From positions 248,001-312,000 of the forward strand of contig NZ_CP097757.1 of assembly GCF_023586085.1 (NCBI RefSeq): 64,000 bases of DNA, read 5' to 3'. The position numbers and the translations under genes were made by a program. Source of the DNA: Blochmannia endosymbiont of Camponotus sp. Its GTDB lineage: Bacteria; Pseudomonadota; Gammaproteobacteria; Enterobacterales; Enterobacteriaceae. Below, piece after piece: positions 52,389-62,968 of the stretch; within the stretch, counting starts at the first letter, position 1, and the number at the start of each line of letters is the position of its first letter. The notes beneath the pieces are model-generated. The model worked only from the letters and a program-made list of their open reading frames with translations, ran no database searches and was not told where the DNA came from.

Positions 52389-52953
52389 AGTAGTGTGATT
52401 TTAGTGATGTTATATTTGTATTAAATTTTAATTTGATCTAAATAAATTAGTTTAGCATGAAGTTTTAGTTATATTTTATAGCTAAAGTCACAGTTGTATT
52501 AGCGCTGATGTCTCTGTAATACAGACTTTTAGATAGATTAAAATTAAAAATAATCCTAAATATAGGCATAAATTTTTATAGAAAAGTAATAATATACCAT
52601 GGTATACATGATAGATATGGTGAATATTAAAATCTGTGATGTTGAATAATTTATAGTTTATAAGATTAATTAAAAATAAATTTACGTTAATATTTGATTT
52701 GGTTGTACATATATTATCGATTATATTTATTAGGATTATAGTAATTTTTGATACTTTCAGACTGTCTGTAGTGATAATTTTATTACATTGTAAAAATGGT
52801 GCATTTGCAACATATAAAATGGAAAATACTGGAAATATGATTTAACAATATGAAATAGAATTAATTATTTTATAAATTTATATTAAATTTATTGAATGAG
52901 AGGTTATATCTACATGCTTCCTAAGATTTAGGCGATATGTATAGAGGTATATT
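52389..52953. other. Spacer between rpmA and obgE
   Basis: These 565 AT-rich bases have no recognisable gene. E. coli yhbE lies here; no trace of its membrane helices is evident. No clear terminator follows rpmA. Confidence 0.55.
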
Positions 52954-53976
52954 ATGAGATTTATTGATATGACTGACATTACAGTTGTTGCTGGAAATGG
53001 AGGACGTGGTTGCGTTAGTTTTAAAAAAACAAGAAAGGGAGGCTCTTTTTTAAAAAAACCTAATGGTAGTAATGGAGGAGACGGAGGTAATGTTTGGTTA
53101 TTAGCAGATCCTAATATAAACACTTTAAATTATTTTCATTTTCATCATATTTTTAAAGCTGGGAATGGACAATGTGGCCGTAGTCGAGGTTGTACTGGTA
53201 AAAGAGGCAAAGATATTTTTATAAAAGTTCCATGCGGAACTAGAGTGAGTGATAAAAAAACAAATAAATTATTAGGAGAAATTGACAGTCATAAAAAATG
53301 TTTAATGGTAGCTAAGGGAGGCCGTCATGGCTTTGGGAATGGACATTTTAAGTATTTTCTACGACACAAAAAACTTTGTAGCACACATGGGGAGACGGGA
53401 GAATTTCAACACTTGAATTTAGAATTACTTCTGATAGCGGACGTCGGAATACTTGGATTACCTAATTCCGGAAAATCTAGTTTTATACGTGTAGTATCAT
53501 CAGCGAAACCAAAAGTAGCAGATTATCCATTTACTACATTAGTACCGTATTTAGGCGTAGTACAGATTAATGATTATGATAGATTTGTTATTGCAGATAT
53601 TCCTGGTATTATTAAAGGAGCTTCTAATGGTTCAGGATTAGGAATGAGGTTTTTAAAGCATCTAGAACATTGCCAAATATTATTGCATTTTATTGATATT
53701 GCGCCTTTGGATAATTCTGATCCGTTAGAAAATATTATTACTATTAGACATGAGTTAAATAACTACAATAAAAAATTGATTTGCAAACCGTGTTGGCTAA
53801 TATTTAATAAAATAGATTTATTAGAGCAATATGTAGTAGAAAAAAAGATTAAATATATCATTAGTTCTTTACAGTGGAAAGGCCGTTATTATTCTATATC
53901 TTCGACACATAATACGAATATATCATTGTTGTGCGATAGCATCATGAAGTTTATTATTTATCACGGTAAAAATTAA
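52954..53976 (+). CDS. obgE: GTPase ObgE/CgtA, lacking the acidic C-terminal tail
   Basis: ObgE is an essential GTPase involved in 50S subunit assembly. The product is 340 residues against 390 in E. coli. The glycine-rich OBG fold (1-158) has VAGNGGRGCVSFKKTRKGGS and GRSRGCTGKRGKDIFIKVPC. The G domain shows LGLPNSGKSSFIRVVSS (G1), DYPFTTLVPYLGVV (G2), ADIPGIIKGASNGSGLG (G3) and FNKIDLL (G4). The roughly 50-residue Asp/Glu-rich tail is missing after MKFIIYHGKN. The OBG fold has more substitutions than the G domain. Confidence 0.96.
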   Translation: MRFIDMTDITVVAGNGGRGCVSFKKTRKGGSFLKKPNGSNGGDGGNVWLLADPNINTLNYFHFHHIFKAGNGQCGRSRGCTGKRGKDIFIKVPCGTRVSDKKTNKLLGEIDSHKKCLMVAKGGRHGFGNGHFKYFLRHKKLCSTHGETGEFQHLNLELLLIADVGILGLPNSGKSSFIRVVSSAKPKVADYPFTTLVPYLGVVQINDYDRFVIADIPGIIKGASNGSGLGMRFLKHLEHCQILLHFIDIAPLDNSDPLENIITIRHELNNYNKKLICKPCWLIFNKIDLLEQYVVEKKIKYIISSLQWKGRYYSISSTHNTNISLLCDSIMKFIIYHGKN

Positions 53977-54271
53977 GAATAAATTTCTATAATATATATG
54001 TAAGATAATGCAATAAAGTAGTCGGATTAATGTGATTTTGTTTATATTTTAAAATAATAAACTGAATATACTATTGGATGTAAAATGTTTATACCATAGT
54101 ATTTTATCTGTATGATGTTTCGTTATAGAGAGTGATGTTCTTTATAATATTAAATATCTGTATTAGAGAATACATTTTAATTAAATTGTATTATATGATT
54201 TATAATGTAAACATTATATACAGATAAGAATTTATTTTTTGAAAACATATGTAATATGATGAAGGTAAGCC

Positions 54272-54748
54272 ATGAAGTATGTACCGATGACTTTACGTGG
54301 AGCTGAAAGATTGAGAAAAGAATTGGATTATTTAAAAAATATTCGTCGTCCAGAAATTATAAGAAATATTTCTGAAGCACGTGAGCATGGTGATTTAAAA
54401 GAAAATTCTGAATATAATGCTGCCCGTGAGCAACAGGGTTTTTGTGAAGGGCGCATTCAAGAAATAGAATCTAAGCTTTCTCATGCGCATATTATAGATG
54501 TCACAAAATTAATTACTAACAATAAAATAGTTTTTGGAGCTACAGTTAATATTGAAAATTTAGATACAGCACATAGACGAACATATAGTATTGTAGGGGA
54601 TGATGAAGCAAACCTTAAAGAAAATACGGTTTCTATTAATTCTCCTATTGCTAGAGGTTTAATCGGTCATAAAGCAGGAGATGTTATTGAGATTGATACT
54701 CCAACAGGGAAGATAAAATACAAAATAATTCAGATTAAATATTATTGA
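54272..54748 (+). CDS. greA: Transcription elongation factor GreA
   Basis: GreA stimulates transcript cleavage by backtracked RNA polymerase. The 158 residues equal the E. coli length. The N-terminal coiled coil carries the acidic tip in [20 protein letters not shown], where the Asp and Glu act in the polymerase active site. The C-terminal globular domain has [20 protein letters not shown]. The start [20 protein letters not shown] matches the family. It is near obgE and rlmE-ftsH as in enterics, although E. coli has greA on the other strand relative to rlmE. Confidence 0.98.
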   Translation: MKYVPMTLRGAERLRKELDYLKNIRRPEIIRNISEAREHGDLKENSEYNAAREQQGFCEGRIQEIESKLSHAHIIDVTKLITNNKIVFGATVNIENLDTAHRRTYSIVGDDEANLKENTVSINSPIARGLIGHKAGDVIEIDTPTGKIKYKIIQIKYY

Positions 54749-55133
54749 AATAATATGCTGTAAAAATTACGTTTTTTCTAAAAAATTTTACAAAATAGTG
54801 ATTTTATAATTGAAAAGTTTAAATTTTATTTATTATATAATTTATATTAATTAATATTATAGTTAAAGTATATGATGTAGTGATGTTATTGATAAGATTT
54901 ATTGTTTTTAGTTTTTGTATTCTTTGGGGTATTTATTAATTTATATTTCAAGATTTATTTTGATCTGTATATTTTTGTAATGTTTAACACGGTATTTAGA
55001 TTAGATATATAGTTAAAAGATTAATTAATTTTTATATAAAAATTTTAATTTTCATTTAAGTAAGATTAAAAAATATTAGTTATCCTTATTTTATCAATAT
55101 TATTTATGCAAAATATTTAAGAAATAACCTAAT
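54749..55133. other. Spacer between greA and rlmE
   Basis: These 385 AT-rich bases have no recognisable gene. In E. coli yhbY lies between greA and rlmE; it is absent here. Confidence 0.55.
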
Positions 55134-55763
55134 ATGGTAAATAAAAAACGTTCTGTATATTCTTCAAGGTGGTTACAAAAATATTGTAAGGATCGATATG
55201 TGATAGAAGCACGAAAACTAAAACTGCGATCACGGTCTTGGTTTAAATTAGATGCAATAAATCATATGGATATGTTAATTGCTTCCGGAATGACAGTAAT
55301 AGATTTAGGGTCAGCGCCTGGCGGATGGGCGACGTATGTAAAAAATAAAATAGGTAATACAGGACGCGTTATAGCGTGTGATGTATTACCTATGCGTAAA
55401 ATTTCTGGGGTAGATTTTTTACAAGGAGATTGCTCTGATCCTAATGTTTTTAAAATATTGCGTGAATGGATAGGACAGAAAAAGGTTCATGTTGTTCTAT
55501 CTGATATGTCTCCCAATATAACCGGTATCTCAATAATTGATGTGAACCAATCTATATATCTTGGAAATGTAGCATTAAATATATGTCGTGATATCTTAAT
55601 GTATGGAGGAGATTTTTTAGTGAAAGTTTTTCAGGGCAAGGGGTGGGATAAATACATGTATGATGTGCGCTCTTTATTTAACATAGTGAAAATCCGTAAA
55701 CCAGATGCTTCTAGGTCTCATTCTCGTGAAGTCTATATTGTAGCGAAAAAACGTAAAATATAA
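55134..55763 (+). CDS. rlmE: 23S rRNA (Um2552) 2'-O-methyltransferase RlmE (FtsJ)
   Basis: RlmE methylates U2552 in the 23S A loop and promotes late 50S assembly. The 209-residue product equals the E. coli length. The Rossmann S-adenosylmethionine site is [15 protein letters not shown] near residue 55, and the K-D-K catalytic set is visible: RSWFKLDAI (Lys), [12 protein letters not shown] (Asp) and [10 protein letters not shown] (Lys). It lies 66 bases before ftsH and forms the conserved rlmE-ftsH operon. Confidence 0.98.
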   Translation: MVNKKRSVYSSRWLQKYCKDRYVIEARKLKLRSRSWFKLDAINHMDMLIASGMTVIDLGSAPGGWATYVKNKIGNTGRVIACDVLPMRKISGVDFLQGDCSDPNVFKILREWIGQKKVHVVLSDMSPNITGISIIDVNQSIYLGNVALNICRDILMYGGDFLVKVFQGKGWDKYMYDVRSLFNIVKIRKPDASRSHSREVYIVAKKRKI

Positions 55764-55829
55764 TTGACATATTATGTAACATGTCAAAACTATTCAAATT
55801 TTGTTGTAATGCAATGCGAGGTTAATCTT

Positions 55830-57767
55830 TTGAGTGATATGGCTAAAAACCTAGGTCTCTGGTTGGTTATTGCGATAGTTTTTATGTCTTTGTTCCAGAG
55901 TTTCGGGCCTAGCGACTCGGGTAGTCGTAAATTGGATTATTCTACTTTTATGTACGATTTAAACCAAGATCAAGTTAAAGAAGCTCGTATTAACGGTCGT
56001 GAAATTGTTGTTATAAAAAAGGATAGTAATCGCTATACCACTTATATCCCAGTAAATGATCCAAAATTGCTTGATATTCTTTTAACCAAAAAAGTAAAAG
56101 TTGTTGGAGAACCTCCAGAAGAACCTAGTTTAATTACATCTATTTTTATTTCTTGGTTTCCAATGCTATTATTAATTGGGGTATGGGTTTTCTTTATGCG
56201 TCAAATGCAAGGAGGTGGCAAGGGCGCAATGTCTTTTGGAAAAAGTAAAGCACGTATGTTAACTGAGGATCAAATTAAGACTACCTTTGCGGATGTAGCA
56301 GGATGTGATGAGGCAAAAGAAGAGGTAAAAGAATTAGTAGATTATTTGCGTGAACCTAGTAGATTTCAAAAATTAGGCGGAAAAATTCCAAAAGGAGTAT
56401 TAATGGTAGGCCCTCCTGGTACTGGGAAAACGCTTTTAGCAAAAGCAATTGCTGGAGAAGCAAAAGTTCCATTTTTCACTATTTCAGGTTCTGATTTTGT
56501 AGAAATGTTTGTTGGTGTTGGAGCATCTCGTGTGCGGGACATGTTTGAACAAGCCAAGAAAGCTGCACCATGCATTATCTTCATCGATGAAATTGATGCA
56601 GTTGGTCGTCAAAGAGGAGCAGGATTAGGGGGAGGACATGATGAACGAGAACAAACTTTAAATCAGATGTTAGTAGAGATGGATGGATTTGAAGGAAATG
56701 AAGGAATTATTGTCATAGCTGCCACTAATCGTCCAGATGTACTGGACCCAGCCTTATTGAGGCCGGGTCGATTTGATCGTCAAGTAGTCGTGGGATTACC
56801 AGACATTAGAGGTAGAGAGCAAATATTAAAAGTACACATTAATCACGTACCATTATCATCGGATGTAGACATATTAGTAATTGCTAGGGGAACACCTGGA
56901 TTTTCAGGGGCTGATTTAGCTAATCTTGTGAATGAAGCAGCATTATTTGCAGCTCGTGAAAATAAGAATATGGTATCAATGGCGGAATTTGAAAAAGCTA
57001 AAGACAAGATTGTAATGGGTGCTGAGCGTCGTTCTATGGTGATGACAGAAGCTCAAAAAGAATCCACAGCTTATCATGAGGCTGGCCATGCTATAATCGG
57101 CAGATTGGTTCCAGAGCATGATCCAGTGCATAAAGTTACTATAATTCCTAGGGGGCGCGCTTTAGGTGTAACATTTTTTTTACCAGAGGGTGATGCAATT
57201 AGTACAAGTCGACAAAAATTAGAGAGTCAAATTTCTACGTTATATGGAGGTAGACTTGCAGAAGAGATAATTTATGGTCCAAATAAAATATCTACTGGCG
57301 CATCTAATGATATTAAGGTCGCCACTTCTATCGCTCGGAACATGGTAACTCAATGGGGATTTTCTGAAAAACTTGGTCCGTTATTGTATGCAGAGGAAGA
57401 GGGAGAGATATTTCTTGGACGTTCAGTAGCTAAAGCAAAGCATATGTCTGATGAAACTGCTCGCATTATTGATCAGGAAATTAAATTTTTGATTGAAAAA
57501 AATTATGTTCGTGCTCACAATCTTTTAATTGAAAATGTAGACATCCTTCATTCTATGAAAGATGCATTAATAAAATATGAAACAATCAATGCGTCTCAGA
57601 TAAATGATTTGATGAATAGAAAATCAATTGAACCTCCATCTGGATGGGAACATGGTTCGTCTGATACAAGTAACGATAAGAATGATTCTTCTTGTATTTC
57701 TTCAGTAAAAGTACCAAAATCAGTAAACAGAGAATCTTATAATGATAATTCTGATACTGCATTATAA
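55830..57767 (+). CDS. ftsH: ATP-dependent zinc metalloprotease FtsH, TTG start
   Basis: FtsH is the membrane AAA+ protease that degrades damaged membrane proteins and controls LPS synthesis. The product is 645 residues. Two membrane helices (about 8-25 and 100-122) flank a periplasmic domain. The AAA module has [18 protein letters not shown] (Walker A), [16 protein letters not shown] (Walker B) and [20 protein letters not shown] (SRH); the zinc protease motif is HEAGH. The start is set by MSDMAKNL, as in the longer E. coli form: TTG here has GAGG eight bases upstream, while the ATG three codons later has none. The Ser/Asn-rich C-terminal tail is variable. Confidence 0.98.
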   Translation: MSDMAKNLGLWLVIAIVFMSLFQSFGPSDSGSRKLDYSTFMYDLNQDQVKEARINGREIVVIKKDSNRYTTYIPVNDPKLLDILLTKKVKVVGEPPEEPSLITSIFISWFPMLLLIGVWVFFMRQMQGGGKGAMSFGKSKARMLTEDQIKTTFADVAGCDEAKEEVKELVDYLREPSRFQKLGGKIPKGVLMVGPPGTGKTLLAKAIAGEAKVPFFTISGSDFVEMFVGVGASRVRDMFEQAKKAAPCIIFIDEIDAVGRQRGAGLGGGHDEREQTLNQMLVEMDGFEGNEGIIVIAATNRPDVLDPALLRPGRFDRQVVVGLPDIRGREQILKVHINHVPLSSDVDILVIARGTPGFSGADLANLVNEAALFAARENKNMVSMAEFEKAKDKIVMGAERRSMVMTEAQKESTAYHEAGHAIIGRLVPEHDPVHKVTIIPRGRALGVTFFLPEGDAISTSRQKLESQISTLYGGRLAEEIIYGPNKISTGASNDIKVATSIARNMVTQWGFSEKLGPLLYAEEEGEIFLGRSVAKAKHMSDETARIIDQEIKFLIEKNYVRAHNLLIENVDILHSMKDALIKYETINASQINDLMNRKSIEPPSGWEHGSSDTSNDKNDSSCISSVKVPKSVNRESYNDNSDTAL

Positions 57768-57895
57768 TAATATTGTGGTAATTTACATGAAAAAATAAAT
57801 ATCCGCCATTTTATAAAAAAATATTTTCTATTTTATAGAAACAAAATAATATATAGATTAATTTAAAACAATATATTAGGGATGTATGTGAATTT

Positions 57896-58735
57896 ATGAA
57901 TTTGGCTGTGAATAAATATAATTTAAATTTTTCTGAAGTTCAAATTATGGGTATTTTGAATGTTACTCCTGATTCCTTTTTTGATGGAGGAAATTATTAT
58001 ACTCTTTCTAAAGCGATTGATCATGCATTTCATATGATTTCTAATGGTGCCACTTTAATTGATGTGGGCGGAGAATCAACACGACCTGGAGCCGATATTA
58101 TAAGTGACGAAGAAGAAGCAGAACGTGTTATACCTGTAGTACGCGCTATAGCACAACGTTTTGATACTTGTATTTCGATAAATACATCATCAGCATTAAT
58201 AATACGTGAAAGTGCGGCTATTGGTGCTCATTTAATTAATGATGTACGTTCTCTCACTACCAAAGGATCTATGCAAGCTGCAGTACATTGTAAGCTATCA
58301 GTATGTTTAATGCATATGCAAGGCAAACCTAGGACAATGCAAAATTTTCCGAAATATTCTAATATCTTAGCCGAAGTAAGTGAATATTTTTCTCAACAAA
58401 TATCTCGCTTTGAATCGGCTGGTATTACCAGAGATAAAATATTACTCGATCCTGGTTTTGGTTTTGGAAAGAATTTAGTACATAATTATCAACTCTTAGC
58501 TAATTTGAAATATTTTCATCGTTTTGGTTTACCTTTATTAGTTGGTATATCACGTAAATCGATGCTTAGCCTTAGTGACAATCAACGTAATCCTAAAAAC
58601 AGGTTAATAGGTAGTATTGCCTGTGCAGTAATTTCAGCTATACAAGGCGCACGAATTATTCGTGTACATGATGTCAAAAAAACGGCAGAAGCATTACAAG
58701 TAGTTAAAACTATGTTTCAACATGCAAAAAAGTAA
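57896..58735 (+). CDS. folP: Dihydropteroate synthase with Asn at the catalytic Asp96 position
   Basis: FolP condenses p-aminobenzoate with hydroxymethyl-dihydropterin pyrophosphate in folate synthesis and is the sulfonamide target. The 279 residues (282 in E. coli) keep [51 protein letters not shown] and the final RVHDV Arg. The family motif VDTS is INTS here: AAT at 58181-58183 encodes Asn96, where E. coli Asp96 binds the pterin ring. The rest is well conserved, so this is either a tolerated change or early loss of activity. It is 11 bases before glmM. Confidence 0.96.
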   Translation: MNLAVNKYNLNFSEVQIMGILNVTPDSFFDGGNYYTLSKAIDHAFHMISNGATLIDVGGESTRPGADIISDEEEAERVIPVVRAIAQRFDTCISINTSSALIIRESAAIGAHLINDVRSLTTKGSMQAAVHCKLSVCLMHMQGKPRTMQNFPKYSNILAEVSEYFSQQISRFESAGITRDKILLDPGFGFGKNLVHNYQLLANLKYFHRFGLPLLVGISRKSMLSLSDNQRNPKNRLIGSIACAVISAIQGARIIRVHDVKKTAEALQVVKTMFQHAKK

Positions 58736-58746
58736 GGAAGCCTAAT

Positions 58747-60099
58747 ATGAAGCGCCTCAAATACTTTGGTACCGATGGTATTAGAGGTAGAGTTGGGAGT
58801 GCTCCAATCACTCCAAATTTTGTTTTGAAGCTTGGTTGGGCTGCAGGCAAGGTATTGAGTCGTTATAGTAAAAGTAGATCTAATCAAATTATTATTGGAA
58901 AAGATACTCGTATTTCTGGGTATATGTTAGAATCAGCATTAGAATCTGGACTAGCTGCTGCTGGTTTGTCTGCAGCATTAACTGGTCCTATGCCTACTCC
59001 AGCAATTGCATATTTAACTCGCGCTTTTAGGGCTGAGGCTGGTATTGTAATTTCTGCTTCGCATAATCCTTTTTATGATAATGGTATTAAGTTTTTTTCT
59101 ATTAAGGGTACCAAATTAGATAGCGAAGTAGAGCGTTCTATAGAGATAGAATTAAATAAATCTTTAACATGCGTTGATCCAAAAGAACTAGGAAAAGCTA
59201 ATCGTATTGTTGACGCAGCTGGTCGTTATATAGAATTTTGTAAAGGAACTTTTCCAGCTCATCTTAGTTTGAGAAAATTAAAAATAGTTGTAGATTGTGC
59301 TAATGGAGCTACTTACCAAATAGCTCCAAGTGTATTTCGTGAGTTAGGCGCGAAAGTGGTTACTATTGCGTGTCGTCCAAATGGAGTAAATATTAATAAA
59401 GAATGTGGTGCTACAAATATTCAGCAACTACGTGCTCAGGTATTGGCAAAAAAGGCAGATTTAGGCATCGCTTATGATGGAGATGGCGATAGAGTAATTA
59501 TGGTTGATCACTTTGGAAATAAAGTAGATGGTGATCAAATGTTATATATTATCGCCCGAGAAAAATTGTATCGTAATAAGCAACTAACAGGAGGTATAGT
59601 AGGCACTCTTATGAGTAATATGGGACTCGTTTCGGCATTAAAACAGTTAAATATTCCTTTTATACGTGCTGGTATCGGTGATCGTTGTGTGCTTGCAATG
59701 TTAAAAAAAAAAGGTTGGCATATAGGAGGGGAGAATTCAGGACATATTGTACTCTTAGATAAAACTACTACAGGAGATGGTATTATTGTTGCTCTTCAAA
59801 TATTGTCTGCAATGGTAAATAATTGCGTAAGTTTATATGAATTATGCAATGACATGTGTTTGTTCCCCCAAATTTTAGTTAATGTATATTGTTCTGGTAC
59901 TGATAGCCCTTTAGAATCTGATTTAGTTAAAAAAGAGGCTAAAGCAGTAGCAGAGGAATTATCTGAACAAGGACGTGTGTTATTACGTAAGTCCGGCACT
60001 GAACCATATATTCGTATTATGGTGGAAGGAAAACGTTATGATAAAATATTGTATTTAGCTAATAGAATTGCCTCTGTAATAAGATCGCAAATGAAATAA
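58747..60099 (+). CDS. glmM: Phosphoglucosamine mutase
   Basis: GlmM interconverts glucosamine 6- and 1-phosphate on the way to UDP-GlcNAc. The 450-residue product (445 in E. coli) begins [16 protein letters not shown], has the phosphoserine loop [18 protein letters not shown] near residue 102, the metal loop [13 protein letters not shown] near 245, [19 protein letters not shown] near 330 and [16 protein letters not shown] near the end. AGGA lies before the ATG, and folP ends 11 bases upstream. A run of ten A (59703-59712) is in frame and is a possible slippage site. Confidence 0.98.
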   Translation: MKRLKYFGTDGIRGRVGSAPITPNFVLKLGWAAGKVLSRYSKSRSNQIIIGKDTRISGYMLESALESGLAAAGLSAALTGPMPTPAIAYLTRAFRAEAGIVISASHNPFYDNGIKFFSIKGTKLDSEVERSIEIELNKSLTCVDPKELGKANRIVDAAGRYIEFCKGTFPAHLSLRKLKIVVDCANGATYQIAPSVFRELGAKVVTIACRPNGVNINKECGATNIQQLRAQVLAKKADLGIAYDGDGDRVIMVDHFGNKVDGDQMLYIIAREKLYRNKQLTGGIVGTLMSNMGLVSALKQLNIPFIRAGIGDRCVLAMLKKKGWHIGGENSGHIVLLDKTTTGDGIIVALQILSAMVNNCVSLYELCNDMCLFPQILVNVYCSGTDSPLESDLVKKEAKAVAEELSEQGRVLLRKSGTEPYIRIMVEGKRYDKILYLANRIASVIRSQMK

Positions 60100-60272
60100 A
60101 TACGATGACAGTTAAATTTAACATTTGTGCTATATATCATGTACTATTAATTGTAGTAAGTTGTTTAACTTATACTACTTTATATGAAGGAAATTAATAT
60201 AAGTATAAAATTAAGAGCATAGCTATTATTTAATTGTGATAATTTATGTTTATGTAAGGATAATATAACGTT

Positions 60273-60548
60273 ATGTATCAAACTTTTTTAGTTATATTTG
60301 TAATAATAGCGGTAGCTTTAATCGTATTGATTATGTTTCAACAAAATAAAGGTAACGATTCTGGAGGAATGTTTAGTAATCGATCTTTAAATGATATGCT
60401 AAGTTCAGGAGGTTTTAGTGATGGCATAACTCGTTTAATAGTAATTTTAGCTATATTGTTTTTTGTACTTAGTTTGTTATTAGGAAACATGAATAGCAAA
60501 CAAAATCAAAAACATATTCAAAATAGTGCACGAAATAGTCAATTCTAA
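60273..60548 (+). CDS. secG: Sec translocon subunit SecG
   Basis: SecG is the small auxiliary subunit of the SecYEG channel. The 91-residue product (110 in E. coli) has two membrane helices (about 3-22 and 53-72) joined by the conserved cytoplasmic loop QNKGNDSGGMFSNRSLNDML. The hydrophilic C-terminal tail is shortened. AAGGA precedes the ATG. secG lies between glmM and tRNA-Leu as in E. coli. Confidence 0.96.
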   Translation: MYQTFLVIFVIIAVALIVLIMFQQNKGNDSGGMFSNRSLNDMLSSGGFSDGITRLIVILAILFFVLSLLLGNMNSKQNQKHIQNSARNSQF

Positions 60549-60731
60549 TATTAAATTAAAATTTATTTAAACATTAGTTTCATGGAAAACGCAATATATC
60601 GTAATATATCAGACAAATGTATTTATTCATGTATGGTAAAAACAAGTATATATGTAGACATGTATAATTAGTAATCAATGTAAATAATAGTGATATTAAT
60701 ATATTATTTTGATGATGATATTTGCATCAAT

Positions 60732-60818
60732 ACCGAGGTGGTGAAACAGGTAGACACGCTACTTTGAGGTGGTAGTTTCTCTTTTTTGAGATTGCGGGTT
60801 CGAATCCCGTCCTCGGTA
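60732..60818 (+). tRNA. leuU: tRNA-Leu (GAG)
   Basis: This is a class II tRNA of 87 nt with a long variable arm (TTTCTCTTTTTTGAGA region). It begins ACCGAGGTGGTGAAACAGG, has anticodon loop TTGAGGT (GAG) and T-arm GCGGGTTCGAATCCCGT, closing CCTCGGT plus A. The first pair is A1-U72 where E. coli leuU has G-U. It follows secG exactly as leuU does in E. coli. CCA is not encoded. Confidence 0.97.
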
Positions 60819-60839
60819 TTGCTTTGTAATATAAATAAT

Positions 60840-60869
60840 TTGATTTTTTAGAGTTGTATGGTGTATAAT
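60840..60869 (+). promoter_or_regulatory. Putative promoter of the initiator tRNA
   Basis: TTGATT at 60840-60845 and a perfect TATAAT at 60864-60869, 18 bases apart, lie 19 bases before the tRNA 5' end. In an AT-rich spacer such matches can occur by chance, but position and spacing fit. Confidence 0.6.
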
Positions 60870-60888
60870 TATATCGTTTTGGTATTGA

Positions 60889-60962
<74 letters not shown>

Positions 60963-61427
60963 CCTCATTAAATACAGTATGCGATTCGATATAAGTATTG
61001 TATTAAAAAATAAAAAATAATGAAAATATGTTCATGTTTTTATTTAAAAGCCATCAATTGTTTAATTGGTTTGTCAGTAACCAATTAACATCTAGAAAGT
61101 CTTGATGGATTTATTCCGATACTAGTAATATTTAGTATCTAACAAGTAGATTGCTAATTATTTTATATGAAAATTTGTCAAGATTCATTAGTTTCATAAT
61201 ATTAAACAGAATTTTGTTATACGTGCTATAAGGTTGTCTGATATACAGCAGGAGGCTGGATTGGCGCTTGTCTACTTAATCATGATTGTTATAAAAATTT
61301 AAGTTGGTAACCGAGGTAATTTTGTGTTTTGAATAAAAATGACTAAAAGATTTTTATATTTAAAAAATTTACTTAAATCAAGTGATAACTTAGTAGTTAT
61401 TAAGAATAGATTTTTGAGATAACTAAG
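60963..61427. other. Leader region of nusA-infB; rimP not present
   Basis: In E. coli metY is followed by rimP and nusA. Here 465 bases without a RimP-like ORF separate the tRNA from nusA. The stretch contains a nested inverted repeat (61051-61108, listed separately) and a comparatively GC-rich patch around 61245-61275 (AGGAGGCTGGATTGGCGC) that I cannot explain. Confidence 0.6.
61051..61108. repeat. Nested inverted repeat in the nusA leader
   Basis: An inner perfect 10-bp stem (TTAATTGGTT 61062-61071 with AACCAATTAA 61079-61088, seven-base loop) is flanked by an outer 7-bp pair (CCATCAA 61051-61057 with TTGATGG 61102-61108). The outer side has a 13-base unpaired stretch. It may be the metY terminator, a leader element of the nusA operon or a remnant of lost rimP. 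Confidence 0.5.
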
Positions 61428-62939
61428 ATGAATAAAGAGATTTTGGCTGTAGTAGAAGCAGTTTCTAATGAAAAGGCTGTACCTCAGGAAAAAATTTTTG
61501 AAGCGTTAGAGATTGCATTAGCCGCTGCTACAAGAAAAAAATATGAACAAGATATTGAAGTGCGCGTTGTGATTGATCGTAAGTCAGGTCAGATAAACAC
61601 GTTTAGGAGATGGGTTGTAGTAGAACAAGTTACTCAACCCACTAGGGAAATTACATTAGATGCTGCTCGGTTTGAAAATCCAAAAATTAAAATTTATGAT
61701 TATATTGAAGATGTTATTGAATCTGTTAGTTTTGATCGTATTACAACACAAACTGCAAAACAGGTTATTGTCCAAAAAGTACGTGAAGCTGAACGAGCAA
61801 TTATTATAGAACAGTTTTTAAGTCGTCAAGGTGACATTGTGACGGGCATAGTAAAAAAAATTAATAGAGATAGCATTAATATAGATTTAGGAAATAATGC
61901 TGAAGGAATTATTAATAAAGAAGAGATGCTGCCGCGTGAAAATTTTAGATTAGGAGATAGAATTCGTGGTATTCTGTACTTAGTAAGACCAGATTTTAAG
62001 GGTCCTCAATTGTTTATAAGTCGAACCAGAACTGAAATGTTGGTTGAATTGTTTCGCATTGAAGTACCTGAAATTGGAGAAGAATTAATTACGATTAAAA
62101 CTGCCGCTCGAGATCCTGGTTCACGAGCAAAAATTGCTGTCAAAACAAATGATAAGCGTATTGATCCAATAGGCGCTTGTGTGGGTATGAGGGGAGCACG
62201 TGTTCAGGCTATTTCTAGTGAATTAGGAGGAGAACGCGTAGATGTCGTATTATGGGATGATAACCCTGTGCAGTTTGTTATTAATGCTATGTCCCCTGCT
62301 GACGTCGCATCCATTGTTATAGATGAAGATAAGCATACAATGGATATTTCAGTAGAAGAATCTAATTTAGCTCAAGCTATCGGACGAAATGGACAAAATA
62401 TTCGTCTAGTATCTCAATTAAGTGGTTGGGAATTAAATATTATGACTGTAGATGAGTTAGAGAAAAAGCGTCAGATTGAAATATGTGCTGTTACCAATAT
62501 TTTTGTGAACACCTTAAATATTAGTGAACAATCTGCTAAAATTTTAATTGATTCAGGATTTTCTTCACTTGAAGAATTAGCGTATGTACCTATAACAGAA
62601 CTGTTATCGATAAAAAAAATTGATACTAAAACAGTGGAGGCAATTAGGAACCGTGCGAAAAATGCTTTAAAAAATTTTTCTATTACACATAACCAAGACG
62701 TTAAAGACAATAATAATACTGTTATTATTAATCCTATTATGGAATTGTTGAGATTGTCTAATATTGAATATGAATTGGCATTAAAATTAATCAAACGTGG
62801 TATCTCTACATTAGAAGATTTAGCTGAACAAGACATATCGATTCTGTCCGGCATCGAAGGGGTAACCAAAGAAAAAGTTGGAGAATTAATTATGGAAGCT
62901 CGCAATATTTGTTGGTTTAATAATGATAGTAAACATTAA
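61428..62939 (+). CDS. nusA: Transcription termination/antitermination factor NusA
   Basis: NusA binds RNA polymerase and modulates pausing, termination and antitermination. The 503-residue product (495 in E. coli) has the N-terminal polymerase-binding domain (1-130, start [20 protein letters not shown]), an S1 domain (about 135-200, [11 protein letters not shown]), KH1 and KH2 ([20 protein letters not shown] and [20 protein letters not shown]), and both C-terminal acidic repeats (about 360-425 and 435-500). The repeats are more diverged. infB follows after 29 bases. Confidence 0.98.
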   Translation: MNKEILAVVEAVSNEKAVPQEKIFEALEIALAAATRKKYEQDIEVRVVIDRKSGQINTFRRWVVVEQVTQPTREITLDAARFENPKIKIYDYIEDVIESVSFDRITTQTAKQVIVQKVREAERAIIIEQFLSRQGDIVTGIVKKINRDSINIDLGNNAEGIINKEEMLPRENFRLGDRIRGILYLVRPDFKGPQLFISRTRTEMLVELFRIEVPEIGEELITIKTAARDPGSRAKIAVKTNDKRIDPIGACVGMRGARVQAISSELGGERVDVVLWDDNPVQFVINAMSPADVASIVIDEDKHTMDISVEESNLAQAIGRNGQNIRLVSQLSGWELNIMTVDELEKKRQIEICAVTNIFVNTLNISEQSAKILIDSGFSSLEELAYVPITELLSIKKIDTKTVEAIRNRAKNALKNFSITHNQDVKDNNNTVIINPIMELLRLSNIEYELALKLIKRGISTLEDLAEQDISILSGIEGVTKEKVGELIMEARNICWFNNDSKH

Positions 62940-62968
62940 TGTTATTAATGTAATAATTAAGGAACGCC

